IMG/VR virus record: IMGVR_UViG_3300042309_000314
Location: 1 to 42,444 of that record
DNA from: a virus
Length of the DNA: 42,444 bases
Strand: one strand, 5' to 3'
The notes under the pieces are model-generated. The model worked only from the letters and a program-made list of their open reading frames with translations, did not search any database and was not told where the DNA came from. Shown one piece after another: positions 20,498 through 27,944 of the stretch. Position numbers and translations under genes: made by a program. Position 1 is the stretch's first letter. The number at the start of each line of letters is the position of its first letter.

Positions 20498-21619
20498 ATG
20501 GCAAAGCAGTGGATCGCCGACCGAAAGGTGCCGGGCCTGGGGTTGATGGTGCTGCCGTCCGGCGTGCGCACCTGGTATCTGCGCTACCGGGAGCCGAGCG
20601 GCAAGCAGCAGCACCACCGCATCGGCCGGGCCGACTCGGTGAACGTCACCACCGCGCGCGAGCAGGCCCACAAGATCCTGGCGGCCGTCGCCACCGGCCA
20701 GGCACCCACCAGCGCCCGCCAGGAGCGCCGCAGGGCACCGACCGTTGCCCAGCTGCTGGAGCGCATCAAGCGCGAGCACTGGCGCAAGCTGCGGCCTGGC
20801 AGCGTGGTGAACAATGAGCTGATCTGGCGCCGCCACCTGCTGCCCGAGTTTGGCGCCTTGAAGGTGTCAGAGCTCCAGCAGCGGCACGTGGCGGATTGGT
20901 TCCACCGCGCCAGCCTCGAGCGGCCGGTGCGTGCCAATCGCTGCCTAGAGGTGCTCAGCAAGGCGATGAATCTGGCCGAGCTGTGGGAGCTGCGGCCCGC
21001 CGGTTCCAACCCTTGCGTGCGGCTCAATGCCAACAGCGAACGCAAGCGCCGGCGCTACCTGACCAGGGAGGAGCTCAAGCGGCTGCTGGCCGCATTGGAC
21101 ACGTTCGCCGAGGCCGGTGTGCGGTGGCGGTTTGCGCAGCTGATCCGGCTTCTGCTGGTCACCGGCTGCCGCGTGCGGGAGGTGATGTGCGCGCGATGGG
21201 ACTGGCTCGATCTCGATGCAGCGGTGCTGCTGGTGCCGGCCGAGGCCCACAAGACCGGACAGGATGGCAACGATCGCAAAGTGCATCTACCACCCGCGGC
21301 CATTCAGATCCTACGAGAGCTGCGGCAGCGGTCCAACAGCGCCTGGGTGATCGCCGGCGATGATGACAGCCACCTGGTCGGCTACTGGCGGATGTGGGAC
21401 GACCTGCTGGCCGCGGCCGAGATCCGCAACCTGCGGGTGCATGACCTGCGCCACAACTTCGCCAGCCTTGGTGTGAGCGCCGGGCTGAGCCTGCCGCAGA
21501 TCGGCGGCCTGCTGGGCCACGCCAGCCCGCAGACCACCCAGCGGTATGCGCACCTGATTGACGAGGCTGCAGCGGCCGCCGCGGCCAAGGTGGCGGCCGC
21601 GATCAGTGCGATCAGGTAA
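20498..21619 (+). CDS. int: tyrosine recombinase / integrase
   Basis: The 373-residue integrase has an N-terminal arm-binding part (MAKQWIADRKVPGLGLMVLP ... YRE, a beta-strand pattern), a core-binding helical domain (~80-180), and a catalytic domain with Arg in TGCRVREV (about 225), Lys in HKTGQ (252), His-Leu-Arg in HDLRHNFAS (315-318), His in GLLGHASPQTT (341) and the nucleophile Tyr in QRYAHL (350). All catalytic residues are present. It integrates the phage into a tRNA-Met gene (attP immediately upstream). The last repeat of the right arm overlaps its ATG, so bound integrase may repress its own translation or transcription. The stop overlaps the convergent HNH gene by 8 bases. Confidence 0.95.
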   Translation: MAKQWIADRKVPGLGLMVLPSGVRTWYLRYREPSGKQQHHRIGRADSVNVTTAREQAHKILAAVATGQAPTSARQERRRAPTVAQLLERIKREHWRKLRPGSVVNNELIWRRHLLPEFGALKVSELQQRHVADWFHRASLERPVRANRCLEVLSKAMNLAELWELRPAGSNPCVRLNANSERKRRRYLTREELKRLLAALDTFAEAGVRWRFAQLIRLLLVTGCRVREVMCARWDWLDLDAAVLLVPAEAHKTGQDGNDRKVHLPPAAIQILRELRQRSNSAWVIAGDDDSHLVGYWRMWDDLLAAAEIRNLRVHDLRHNFASLGVSAGLSLPQIGGLLGHASPQTTQRYAHLIDEAAAAAAAKVAAAISAIR

Positions 21620-22115
21620 GCCAGTGCCAAGTCCGGCCGGTCTTGATTTTGCTGATGGCTGATTTTGAGACGCCGTACAGAGCGGCCAGTTGCTCGACCT
21701 TTGCTCCATTTGCAAGACGCCGACGGATGCACCTCACATCGGCGGGCTTCAGCAATTTGCTCTTGTGCAGTAGATCGCGAAAGGCGTGCTGCAGGTTCGC
21801 CGAGTGCGTCGTCCATTCGAGGTTCTCGACGGCATTGTTCTGTTTGTTGCCGTCAATGTGGTTCACTTCGTTGCCGTCGTTTGGCTTTTCAAGGAACGCC
21901 TCGGCCACCAGCCGGTGCACGTACAAAGTCCGCTTGCGGCCGGATTCCTTTATTCCCACCGCTCGGTAGCCCGCGCCGATCTGTCGCTGCCCCAGCTCTT
22001 TTTCTGGAAAAGTCTGCCACCGATCAGCGACCTTGCGCGAGCTAGCCATTCGTACCACGCGCCCCGTGTCGCTGACCATCAAGGTGGGGGCGCTAGCGGG
22101 AACGGCCCAATTCAT
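21612..22115 (-). CDS. NUMOD4-HNH homing-type endonuclease
   Basis: The 167-residue protein has an N-terminal NUMOD4-like motif (LMVSDTGRVVRM), an HNH core (RTLYVHRLVAEAFLEKPN, NEVNHIDGNKQNNAVENLEW) and a C-terminal HTH (VEQLAALYGVSKSAISKIKT). This is a typical free-standing homing endonuclease. It starts on the stop of the dCTP deaminase-like gene (ATGA) and runs tail-to-tail into the integrase with an 8-base overlap. Confidence 0.85.
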   Translation of the reverse strand: MNWAVPASAPTLMVSDTGRVVRMASSRKVADRWQTFPEKELGQRQIGAGYRAVGIKESGRKRTLYVHRLVAEAFLEKPNDGNEVNHIDGNKQNNAVENLEWTTHSANLQHAFRDLLHKSKLLKPADVRCIRRRLANGAKVEQLAALYGVSKSAISKIKTGRTWHWLT

Positions 22116-22627
22116 CCCAGCGATCCATGAACTGTCTTGTGTCCATTATAGCGGCCGGTGACCGCATAGCTGCGCGCCGGGATGCCCTCCATCTTGTGGA
22201 AGACCATCTGCCCAATCTTCATGCCGGGCCACAGCGCGATCGGGTGCATCCGCCGCGCGTTCTGCAGCTCCAGCGTCAGCCGGCTGCCATGCCACCCTGG
22301 ATCGCAGTAGCCGGCCAGCAGGTGCTCCAGGCCCTCGCGGGCGCGGCTGGACTTGAGCACGAACTGCGCGGCGATGAAGTCCGGCAGGTTGAAGATCTCG
22401 CGCGTCTCCGCCAGGCAGAACTCACCCGGCTGCAGCCAGTAGGGATCCTCAGCCGTGTGGCCACTGATGCCATGAATCTGCAGCTCGGGGCTCTCGGCCA
22501 CCTCGATCATGATCCGATCGCCCAGCAGCACGTCGATACTGGCCGGGTTCACCAGCTCAGGATCGAACGGCAGCACCATCGCGTGCTTCTTGCACAGGTG
22601 GTGGATCTCGTAGTCGGGGAGAGGCAC
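22112..22627 (-). CDS. dCTP deaminase-like protein
   Basis: The 171-residue protein carries NPASIDVLLGDRIMIEVAES, KSSRAREGLEHLLAGYCDPG, SRLTLELQN (candidate catalytic Glu about 120) and LWPGMKIGQMVF, the ordered motifs of the dCTP deaminase/dUTPase superfamily, closest to Dcd. It would produce dUMP precursors for dTTP in the infected cell. The GTG at 22627 is used because family homology begins at PLPDYEIHHL; the open frame continues upstream but covers the endolysin end. It follows the endolysin by 7 bases and precedes the HNH gene by ATGA overlap. Confidence 0.82.
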   Translation of the reverse strand: MPLPDYEIHHLCKKHAMVLPFDPELVNPASIDVLLGDRIMIEVAESPELQIHGISGHTAEDPYWLQPGEFCLAETREIFNLPDFIAAQFVLKSSRAREGLEHLLAGYCDPGWHGSRLTLELQNARRMHPIALWPGMKIGQMVFHKMEGIPARSYAVTGRYNGHKTVHGSLG

Positions 22628-22634
22628 GCGGTCG

Positions 22635-23717
22635 TCAGTAAATCCAACGCACCCTAGGGCTGCCCTGACGGATGCCAAGGTGCACAAAGCCCTTGGGTGC
22701 GCCGTAGCCCAGCGAGTAGGGCCACTGCCTGTCGCACCAGTCCTGCACCGCGTTGATGTCCACGCCGTCGATAAAGAAATCGACCGCACCGACGCCCGGC
22801 GCGTCATAGAGATGCTCCGACTGGCTGGCGCCACCCACGGCCCGGTTGATTGCTGCGGGCCGGTAGCCGGAGGTGATGATCACCGCCTTGCCGTCGAACC
22901 GTGCGCGCGCTTTCTCGAGGAACTGCGCCAGCTTCACCGCGGTGTCGCACTGATGCTGGTGATCGAAGCGCCGCCCCTCCTGGTTCAGCGCGAACTCGCC
23001 GTAGGTGATGTGCGGCGTGATCTTGAAGCTGAACGGCGACTCGGGCGTGAACGTCGCCTCGATCGGCCCGGTGGTCTGCCGCTCTCGGCCCCACAGATCG
23101 CCCTCAGCGATGCGGCGCCGCTTTAGGCCGGCCTCGACGTTGGTGCCAGGGTTGCGGTAGAGCAGCAGGGCATCAGGCACGCCGGGCCAGTCCTTCTCGC
23201 GCAGTCGCTTGCTGATGGTCTCGAAGCCCTTGGCGCCGTAGAAGCCGCTGCCGAGGTTGTAGGCGAAGCTGATCAGCGCGCACTTCTGGTGGTCTGCCAT
23301 CTCGCCCCAGTGCGGCACCGTGGCGCGCAGCTTGTCAGCGATCCGATCCACCTCCTGCCGCAGCAGCATGTCGGCCTCGACGGCGTTGATCCTGTCGCCG
23401 CGCTTGACCGGCCGGCCGTCGCCGTAGCGGGTGGTGCCGTAACCGATCGTCCACGGATCACCACCGCTGGCCGGGTCAGGGTAGGCGTCGAGGTGGCACC
23501 CCTCGAACTGCTGGATCATGCTCAGCGCCGCGCTGAGGTCCGCCTGCTTGCCGTCCTGGCTCCAGGTGTTGAACCACGCCCGGTCACGGCGCATGGCCGC
23601 GGCGTAGCCGTTGACGGCCAAGTCCTGCTCCAGCTGGCTGATGGCCGCGGCCTGATGCGGCAGCCCTTTGTAGAACCGGAACAGCTGCTCCAGTGTGATC
23701 GGGGCGGCGTTGGCCAT
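22635..23717 (-). CDS. two-domain endolysin: GH24 lysozyme + M15 peptidase
   Basis: The 360-residue enzyme has an N-terminal ~55-residue helical segment, then a GH24 lysozyme domain (IQQFEGCHLDAYPDP, Glu about 72, Asp about 81, WTIGYGTTRYG, SFAYNLGSGF, GLKRRRIAEGDLW), then an M15-type peptidase (ITSGYRPAAINRAVGG, SEHLYDAPGVGAVDFFI, FVHLGI; His 302, Asp 313, His 346 as zinc ligands). It should cut both glycan and peptide bonds of peptidoglycan. No signal sequence is visible, so export would need a holin; small membrane proteins lie directly upstream. Confidence 0.9.
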   Translation of the reverse strand: MANAAPITLEQLFRFYKGLPHQAAAISQLEQDLAVNGYAAAMRRDRAWFNTWSQDGKQADLSAALSMIQQFEGCHLDAYPDPASGGDPWTIGYGTTRYGDGRPVKRGDRINAVEADMLLRQEVDRIADKLRATVPHWGEMADHQKCALISFAYNLGSGFYGAKGFETISKRLREKDWPGVPDALLLYRNPGTNVEAGLKRRRIAEGDLWGRERQTTGPIEATFTPESPFSFKITPHITYGEFALNQEGRRFDHQHQCDTAVKLAQFLEKARARFDGKAVIITSGYRPAAINRAVGGASQSEHLYDAPGVGAVDFFIDGVDINAVQDWCDRQWPYSLGYGAPKGFVHLGIRQGSPRVRWIY

Positions 23718-23720
23718 TGC

Positions 23721-23870
23721 TCAGCGGCGCTTGGGGAACATCATCCGGCCAGCCTGCAGCAGCAGCTGCAGCCAGCTGTTGGACTTGAGCGGGCTGAGTG
23801 CAATGATCTCGCTGCCGGCAGCGATGACGATGGCGATGATCGCGGCGGTTTCGGGGCTCATGATGTCCAT
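23721..23870 (-). CDS. 49-aa single-span membrane protein (holin-like)
   Basis: MDIMSPETAAIIAIVIAAGS begins a 49-residue protein with one membrane span, a polar turn (SPLKSNSWLQ) and a basic C-terminus (MMFPKRR). Small membrane proteins directly upstream of an endolysin are often holins or regulators of lysis. Similar short proteins occur in cyanophages (memory). Alternative start ATG 23861 would shorten it by three residues. No gene upstream overlaps it. Confidence 0.6.
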   Translation of the reverse strand: MDIMSPETAAIIAIVIAAGSEIIALSPLKSNSWLQLLLQAGRMMFPKRR

Positions 23871-23885
23871 GGCGATGCCCTCAGG

Positions 23886-24119
23886 TTACTTGCGCATCTC
23901 AAGAGCACGAACGCGCTGATCGAGCTGTGCTAGCTCGGCCTTGCTGTCGTTCTTCAGCTCCTCGACGGCGCGGGCCATCTGCTGAACGGTGGCCTCGACG
24001 CGCGCGAACTGCACCTGCATGGAGATGAGCAGGGCGCCGATGGCGAACATGCCGGCGCCGAGTGCTGCCGGGAGGGAAGCAGCGAACACGCCGCCGACCG
24101 TCTTAGGTTCGTCCGCCAT
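23886..24119 (-). CDS. 77-aa membrane protein with coiled coil (candidate holin partner)
   Basis: MADEPKTVGGVFAASLPAAL precedes a membrane span (AALGAGMFAIGALLISMQVQF). A charged helix with heptad-like spacing follows (ARVEATVQQMARAVEELKND ... RALEMRK). This shape recalls XhlA-type lysis accessory proteins. ATG 24119 overlaps the previous gene by 17 bases; ATG 24143 is possible. It lies in the lysis cassette with the 49-aa protein and the endolysin. Assignment is by topology only. Confidence 0.6.
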   Translation of the reverse strand: MADEPKTVGGVFAASLPAALGAGMFAIGALLISMQVQFARVEATVQQMARAVEELKNDSKAELAQLDQRVRALEMRK

Positions 24120-24276
24120 CGGCTGATCCGGGCACGCTTCCATCGTAACGATCGAAGGGATCAGGCCTGCCGGCGAGGATGGCAAGAGCGCGTTTGTAGT
24201 AGTGGTTCTCAGTCTGTCCCACACGCTCCATGTGGTCGCGGATCTTGCGCCAGTTTTCGAGCGTGTCGCGGTCCAT
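24103..24276 (-). CDS. 57-aa small phage protein
   Basis: MDRDTLENWRKIRDHMERVG continues into QTENHYYKRALAILAGRPDP and a short tail. The pattern DTLxNWxKIxxxME...NxxYYxRAxAIxxGxxDP is shared by small proteins in cyanophages (memory, unchecked). Its start overlaps the stop of the 45-aa basic protein (TAATG). Function is unknown. Confidence 0.65.
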   Translation of the reverse strand: MDRDTLENWRKIRDHMERVGQTENHYYKRALAILAGRPDPFDRYDGSVPGSADGGRT

Positions 24277-24413
24277 TACCGCCCCTGCCCTCTGAGCGGC
24301 TTGCGTCCCCGGCGCCGTGGCCGCGAGCGCTGGCCGAAGCCTTGGCGGGTGGTCTTGGGAGGGCCGGGCTGGTGATCAATGCGACCGGTGCCGGCCTTGG
24401 CGCGGACTGCCAT
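24276..24413 (-). CDS. 45-aa very basic protein
   Basis: MAVRAKAGTGRIDHQPGPPK then TTRQGFGQRSRPRRRGRKPLRGQGR, with about 13 Arg/Lys in 45 residues. A KTxRQG...RxxRGQGR ending is seen in small cyanophage proteins near tail genes (memory). The charge suggests nucleic-acid binding or a structural role. It overlaps the next gene by one base. Confidence 0.6.
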   Translation of the reverse strand: MAVRAKAGTGRIDHQPGPPKTTRQGFGQRSRPRRRGRKPLRGQGR

Positions 24414-24415
24414 GG

Positions 24416-24655
24416 TTACTCAGGATCGGGGAGGCCGAACAGCTGACGCAGCTCGGCAACGGAGAGCCCAGCCGCCTCGAGCTTCTGCTCAGTGGTCAGC
24501 ACTGAGGCAGGTTCAGGCTCAGGGGCAGGCTCTGGCTCGTTGCCCTCCTCCAGCCAAGCCAGATGCGTCTGGTAGTCGGTGTTGGCGGGATCGGGTGGGA
24601 TGAAGGCGTTGTCGGCCAGCCGGAGGATCTGTGAATCGGAGGTTAGCTGGTACAT
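24416..24655 (-). CDS. 79-aa fibre-adjacent protein
   Basis: MYQLTSDSQILRLADNAFIP begins with a short beta segment that includes PDPANTDYQTHLAWLEEGN, a pattern found in small proteins behind phage tail fibre genes (possible fibre chaperone-like). A Glu-Pro repeat (EPEPAPEPEPAS) and a helix (LTTEQKLEAAGLSVAELRQL) follow. It starts 3 bases after the fibre stop. Function is inferred by place only. Confidence 0.6.
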   Translation of the reverse strand: MYQLTSDSQILRLADNAFIPPDPANTDYQTHLAWLEEGNEPEPAPEPEPASVLTTEQKLEAAGLSVAELRQLFGLPDPE

Positions 24656-24658
24656 AGA

Positions 24659-25891
24659 TCAAAGCTCCGAAGTAAGAGTAAAAGAAGAAGCTCCTCCGCC
24701 GTATCCTGCGCCAACAAAGGTGACATTTACGCGGCCACCCGAGGCTCCCTCTGCAGTCAAGCTCACCGAAGAGGTATTCGGAAACAATCCCTGGGTTGGC
24801 GTTGCTGTCGTCGGTGTAGCTCTCATGGGTGACCACGCAATCGGGAGATACAAGGTTCCACCCCCGACTGCGTAGATATACGAAGTGGCCGGGAAGGGTC
24901 TGTAGTACCTCTGACAAAACGCTAGCTCCACTTCGTAGCTGCGCCGCTCAAACGGCGTGGCGATGGTGCCGGCCTCCAGCTGCACGTTACCGATCGTCCA
25001 GGTGCCGGAGGTCTGCGCGCCGACCGTGAACACGATCTCGATGCCGGTAGTGGCCGCGGCCGGGATGCTGATCTGGGTGCTGTAGCGGGTGACCGTGCTG
25101 TTGACCGTGAACGCGCCAGTGGCGATCTGCGTTCGGGTGGGGCTGGCCAGCGTGCCGAAGGTGTCGGCAGTGGTGGCATAGAACGCCGTCCAGGTGACGG
25201 TTGTCAGCAGGCTGTTGGCTAGGTCAACGCTGAGCGTGGCGGTGGCGCCGTTGAGGTCGTAGCTGTTGAACTGCTCGATGCGCTGGCCGAAGCCGATCGC
25301 AGAGACGCTGGCCGCGCCGGTGAAGCGGTAGCGGAATTGATCGGCCCCGCTGCCGGCAACACGCTGGCCGGTAACGTTGGCGCCGGTGCAGTAGCCATAC
25401 CAGCGGTCCACCGTGTAGGAGAGCGCAGCGCCGGCGGAAATGGTTTGCGATGCACCAGCATTGCGCTGGTCGATCGACATGGCGCCGTTGATCAGCCGGT
25501 TCCGGCCCACGGCCGTGCTGGCCGCGTCATACGCCACCTTCACGGCACTCGGCGTGGCCGCCAGCGTGGTGCTGGTTGAGCTGGTCGAGGTGCTCAGCTG
25601 CACGATGCCGGCGGCCGAGGTGGTCGCCGGTGTGGTGGCTGCGTCGTAGGCCGACTTCACCGCGCTCGGTGTCGCGGCCAGCGTGGTGCTGGTGCTTGAG
25701 GTGCTGGTGCTCAGCTGCACCACGCCAGCGGCGCCAGTGGTGGCTGCGCTCAGGCCTTTGGTGAGGTCACTGAGCGTCAGCTTCTTGTTCTGGTTCGACG
25801 GCAGCGCCTCGGTGAGATCCACCGCCGCCACCAAGGTGTTGGCTGTGGGTGTCGTGAGAGCGGTGAGGTCGGTGGTCTTGCGTGCAGCCAC
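24659..25891 (-). CDS. tail fibre with C-terminal receptor-binding domain
   Basis: The 410-residue fibre has a short N-terminal adaptor (MAARKTTDLTALTTPTANTL), two 39-residue shaft repeats (AGVVQLSTSTSSTSTTLAAT type), a NRLINGAMSIDQRNAG segment that opens a beta-sandwich domain found in many phage fibres, and a C-terminus whose DNA turns AT-rich (24659-24900). The shaft repeats resemble the Phage_fiber_2 class. It is the last fibre gene of the tail block. The AT-rich C-terminus marks a probably exchanged receptor-binding tip. Confidence 0.85.
   Translation of the reverse strand: MAARKTTDLTALTTPTANTLVAAVDLTEALPSNQNKKLTLSDLTKGLSAATTGAAGVVQLSTSTSSTSTTLAATPSAVKSAYDAATTPATTSAAGIVQLSTSTSSTSTTLAATPSAVKVAYDAASTAVGRNRLINGAMSIDQRNAGASQTISAGAALSYTVDRWYGYCTGANVTGQRVAGSGADQFRYRFTGAASVSAIGFGQRIEQFNSYDLNGATATLSVDLANSLLTTVTWTAFYATTADTFGTLASPTRTQIATGAFTVNSTVTRYSTQISIPAAATTGIEIVFTVGAQTSGTWTIGNVQLEAGTIATPFERRSYEVELAFCQRYYRPFPATSYIYAVGGGTLYLPIAWSPMRATPTTATPTQGLFPNTSSVSLTAEGASGGRVNVTFVGAGYGGGASSFTLTSEL
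25517..25732 (-). repeat. two 33-residue shaft repeats in the tail fibre
   Basis: Residues 54-86 and 93-125 of the fibre are nearly identical (AAG[VI]VQLSTSTSSTSTTL... AVK[SV]AYDAA). The DNA copies lie at 25634-25732 and 25517-25615 with a 117-bp period. Such repeats build trimeric fibre shafts and allow length change by recombination. Confidence 0.85.
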
Positions 25892-25909
25892 GGTTCCTTA
25901 GGTGAGGGG

Positions 25910-26164
25910 TCAGCAGTCTTCGGCGCCCTTGAACTCGGGCAGAGTTTTCAGGTGCTCGTAGGCCTGTTCCCACGGATTGCCGCCTTGGATGTTATAGGCG
26001 CAGGTTATCTGGTCGTCAGCAAAGTGCGGCAGACCTGGCTCTTTGTAAGAGCGGATGCGAAAGACCATTTGCTCCTTGCTGAAAAAACTGATGCCTTCCA
26101 CTCTGTGGTAAGCCCCGTCAGCGAGGAAGCCGTGAACAGTGGTCAAAGTCTTTTGGAGTGCCAT
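25910..26164 (-). CDS. 84-aa protein between spike and fibre genes
   Basis: MALQKTLTTVHGFLADGAYH continues with a beta-rich small domain (FFSKEQMVFRIRSYKEPGLP) and ends LPEFKGAEDC. It begins 10 bases after the spike stop in lower-GC DNA like the spike. The frame upstream to 26329 overlaps the spike gene and lacks its own coding pattern. It may be a spike accessory protein. No family was recognised. Confidence 0.65.
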   Translation of the reverse strand: MALQKTLTTVHGFLADGAYHRVEGISFFSKEQMVFRIRSYKEPGLPHFADDQITCAYNIQGGNPWEQAYEHLKTLPEFKGAEDC

Positions 26165-26174
26165 GATTGTAAAA

Positions 26175-27944
26175 TTAGAGGTTTCCTTCTGACACCCAAG
26201 TGCCTGGAGTGCCAGCCACAGTGCAGACCCATGCTTTAGGCTGACCCACGGCAGGAACGCTTCTGATAACACGCTGGCCAACAGCCCATGTTCCAGTTGT
26301 AGGGATTGCGGCACTATAGTATTGGCCATCTTTCATCCAATGCGGAGAAGAAAAAGTCATCCTCGCGTTAGAGCCAAGTTTGATGTTACTGCAAACATTT
26401 ACATCATTTGGGCCTGCGGAGTTTGAGACGTAGAGATGAGCACCGCTTCCATTTAAGTACATTCCACCAATGCGGCCCTTGTCTACGGAGTCCAGAATCA
26501 TTACTCCTCCAGCCTCTGTTCCCTGCCAGTAGCCGCCAGTGATCTCGAAGCCTGTCGTCCCTGACCCAAGATACAGAGTAGGGCCGGTAGTATCTTCTGA
26601 GTAGCCATGCAAGATTAAGCCGCGTGTATCAGTAATTGCAAATCCATAGGATGCTGGCCCAATAATTAAGGTGCTTTCTGTGTACGTGCCATTTGCGGCA
26701 GAGGTAGAGAAAGTGAATGTGTTGGAACCCGTTACGGTGACCGGTATTGCATAAATAGTATTTAGATTTAAATCTACTGATGCACCAACGACACCAATTT
26801 GATTTCCAGTAGATAGTCCATGGGCGGCAGACGTTGTAGCGGTAGCCGTGCCACCTGATACAACAATGTTAGTCAGAGTGGAATTGCTGCGTTTGAATAG
26901 CGTATAAGCACTCAATCCTGCATAGCTTACATCTACATTCTCAATAATTACGCCAAGGTTTTCATTGCCAGATCCGCTTAGCGTCAGGCTCCCTTGCGAT
27001 CCATTTGAGTAGCTCCGTCCACAGCCGTAAATCTTTAGACGGCGCAGACTGCTTAAGTTAAAAGCTTGATTTACGTAGACGCCCCAAACTCGACAGCGCA
27101 GAATTGTGCAATCTTCAACAGCTGAGCAATAGCAGCGATACAAGTCAATGCCATGTTTGCGAAACTCTTGAATCCACAAGTTTCGCAAAAGCAGATTATT
27201 GGCCAGGTTTGCAATAATGCCTGACCCTCCCGTTGCATTGGCGCCATCCCCATAGATCATCATGTCTTCAATGATAATCTTTGCATCGCCAGATTGGGCC
27301 GTAGTATTCCTGACGTTTATACCATCAATGCTTCCCACGATCTGCAATCTTGTGCCAGACAGCGTTCCGCTTAATGGCCCCATGGCTTCACCAAATAAGT
27401 GGACGCCTAGGTTGTTTACGCCTGCGTTTGCATAGACATCAACAATCAGTGTTGAGGTAATCCTGTATTGTCCTTTAGGGAAAAACAGCTTTTTCCCGTA
27501 GCTGGCGTCAATAGCCGCCTGAATGGCCGTCGTGTCATCCGCAACTCCGTCTCCAACTGCTCCAAAGTCTTTGACGCTCATCACGTCCCGCAGCTTGCTC
27601 TCAACCGTGCGAGTGGTTGCACCAGTGCCACTTTGCGTGAACGCCAGCTTGCTGGCCACAATGCCCGCACTGGCATTGACGTCAGCGTTGACGATGCTTC
27701 CAATGCCGGCTTGCAGGTTGGCCGTGTCCAGCTGCCCGATCGTGATCCACGCGTTGTTGGCGCTGTTGCGCTGCTTCAACGTTGCCGGGGTGCTGCTGGT
27801 GTCCACCCAGTATTGGTAGGCGAACGTCGTGCTCGGAGCCGATGCGCCGCTGTTGCCGCTGACGATCGCCGCCAAGGCGTTGTTCAGGTCAGCACGGAAC
27901 GCCTGGCCCGACTGGTTGGCGATGTTGTAGTCGTGCTGAGCCAT
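26175..27944 (-). CDS. tail spike with pectate-lyase-like beta-helix
   Basis: The 589-residue spike's N-terminal ~120 residues (MAQHDYNIANQSGQAFRADL, KQRNSANNAWITIG) form an adaptor common to phage fibres. VKDFGAVGDGVADDTTAIQAAID then opens the pectate-lyase superfamily fold, with a beta-helix running through many short Gly/Asn/Val turns (IIVENVDVSYAG type). Such spikes bind or cut host surface polysaccharide. From about 27560 down the DNA is clearly AT-richer than the adaptor, so the enzymatic part was probably acquired separately. It starts on the stop of gpJ (TGATG). Confidence 0.88.
   Translation of the reverse strand: MAQHDYNIANQSGQAFRADLNNALAAIVSGNSGASAPSTTFAYQYWVDTSSTPATLKQRNSANNAWITIGQLDTANLQAGIGSIVNADVNASAGIVASKLAFTQSGTGATTRTVESKLRDVMSVKDFGAVGDGVADDTTAIQAAIDASYGKKLFFPKGQYRITSTLIVDVYANAGVNNLGVHLFGEAMGPLSGTLSGTRLQIVGSIDGINVRNTTAQSGDAKIIIEDMMIYGDGANATGGSGIIANLANNLLLRNLWIQEFRKHGIDLYRCYCSAVEDCTILRCRVWGVYVNQAFNLSSLRRLKIYGCGRSYSNGSQGSLTLSGSGNENLGVIIENVDVSYAGLSAYTLFKRSNSTLTNIVVSGGTATATTSAAHGLSTGNQIGVVGASVDLNLNTIYAIPVTVTGSNTFTFSTSAANGTYTESTLIIGPASYGFAITDTRGLILHGYSEDTTGPTLYLGSGTTGFEITGGYWQGTEAGGVMILDSVDKGRIGGMYLNGSGAHLYVSNSAGPNDVNVCSNIKLGSNARMTFSSPHWMKDGQYYSAAIPTTGTWAVGQRVIRSVPAVGQPKAWVCTVAGTPGTWVSEGNL

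Larger units (their letters stand above)
20241..20498. other. attP site with integrase arm-type repeats
   Basis: The core is the tRNA-Met 3' fragment at 20316-20362. It is flanked by paired direct repeats TGCGCGAA at 20241-20248 and 20252-20259 on the left, and at 20480-20487 and 20491-20498 on the right, each pair spaced 11 bp. One inverted copy lies at 20448-20455. This is the layout of arm-binding sites around a tyrosine recombinase core, next to the integrase start. Confidence 0.75.

Noticed and set aside
26165-26329. Upstream extension of the 84-aa gene inside the spike gene
   Set aside because: It overlaps coding sequence of the spike in another frame; the homologous-looking part begins at MALQKTL.
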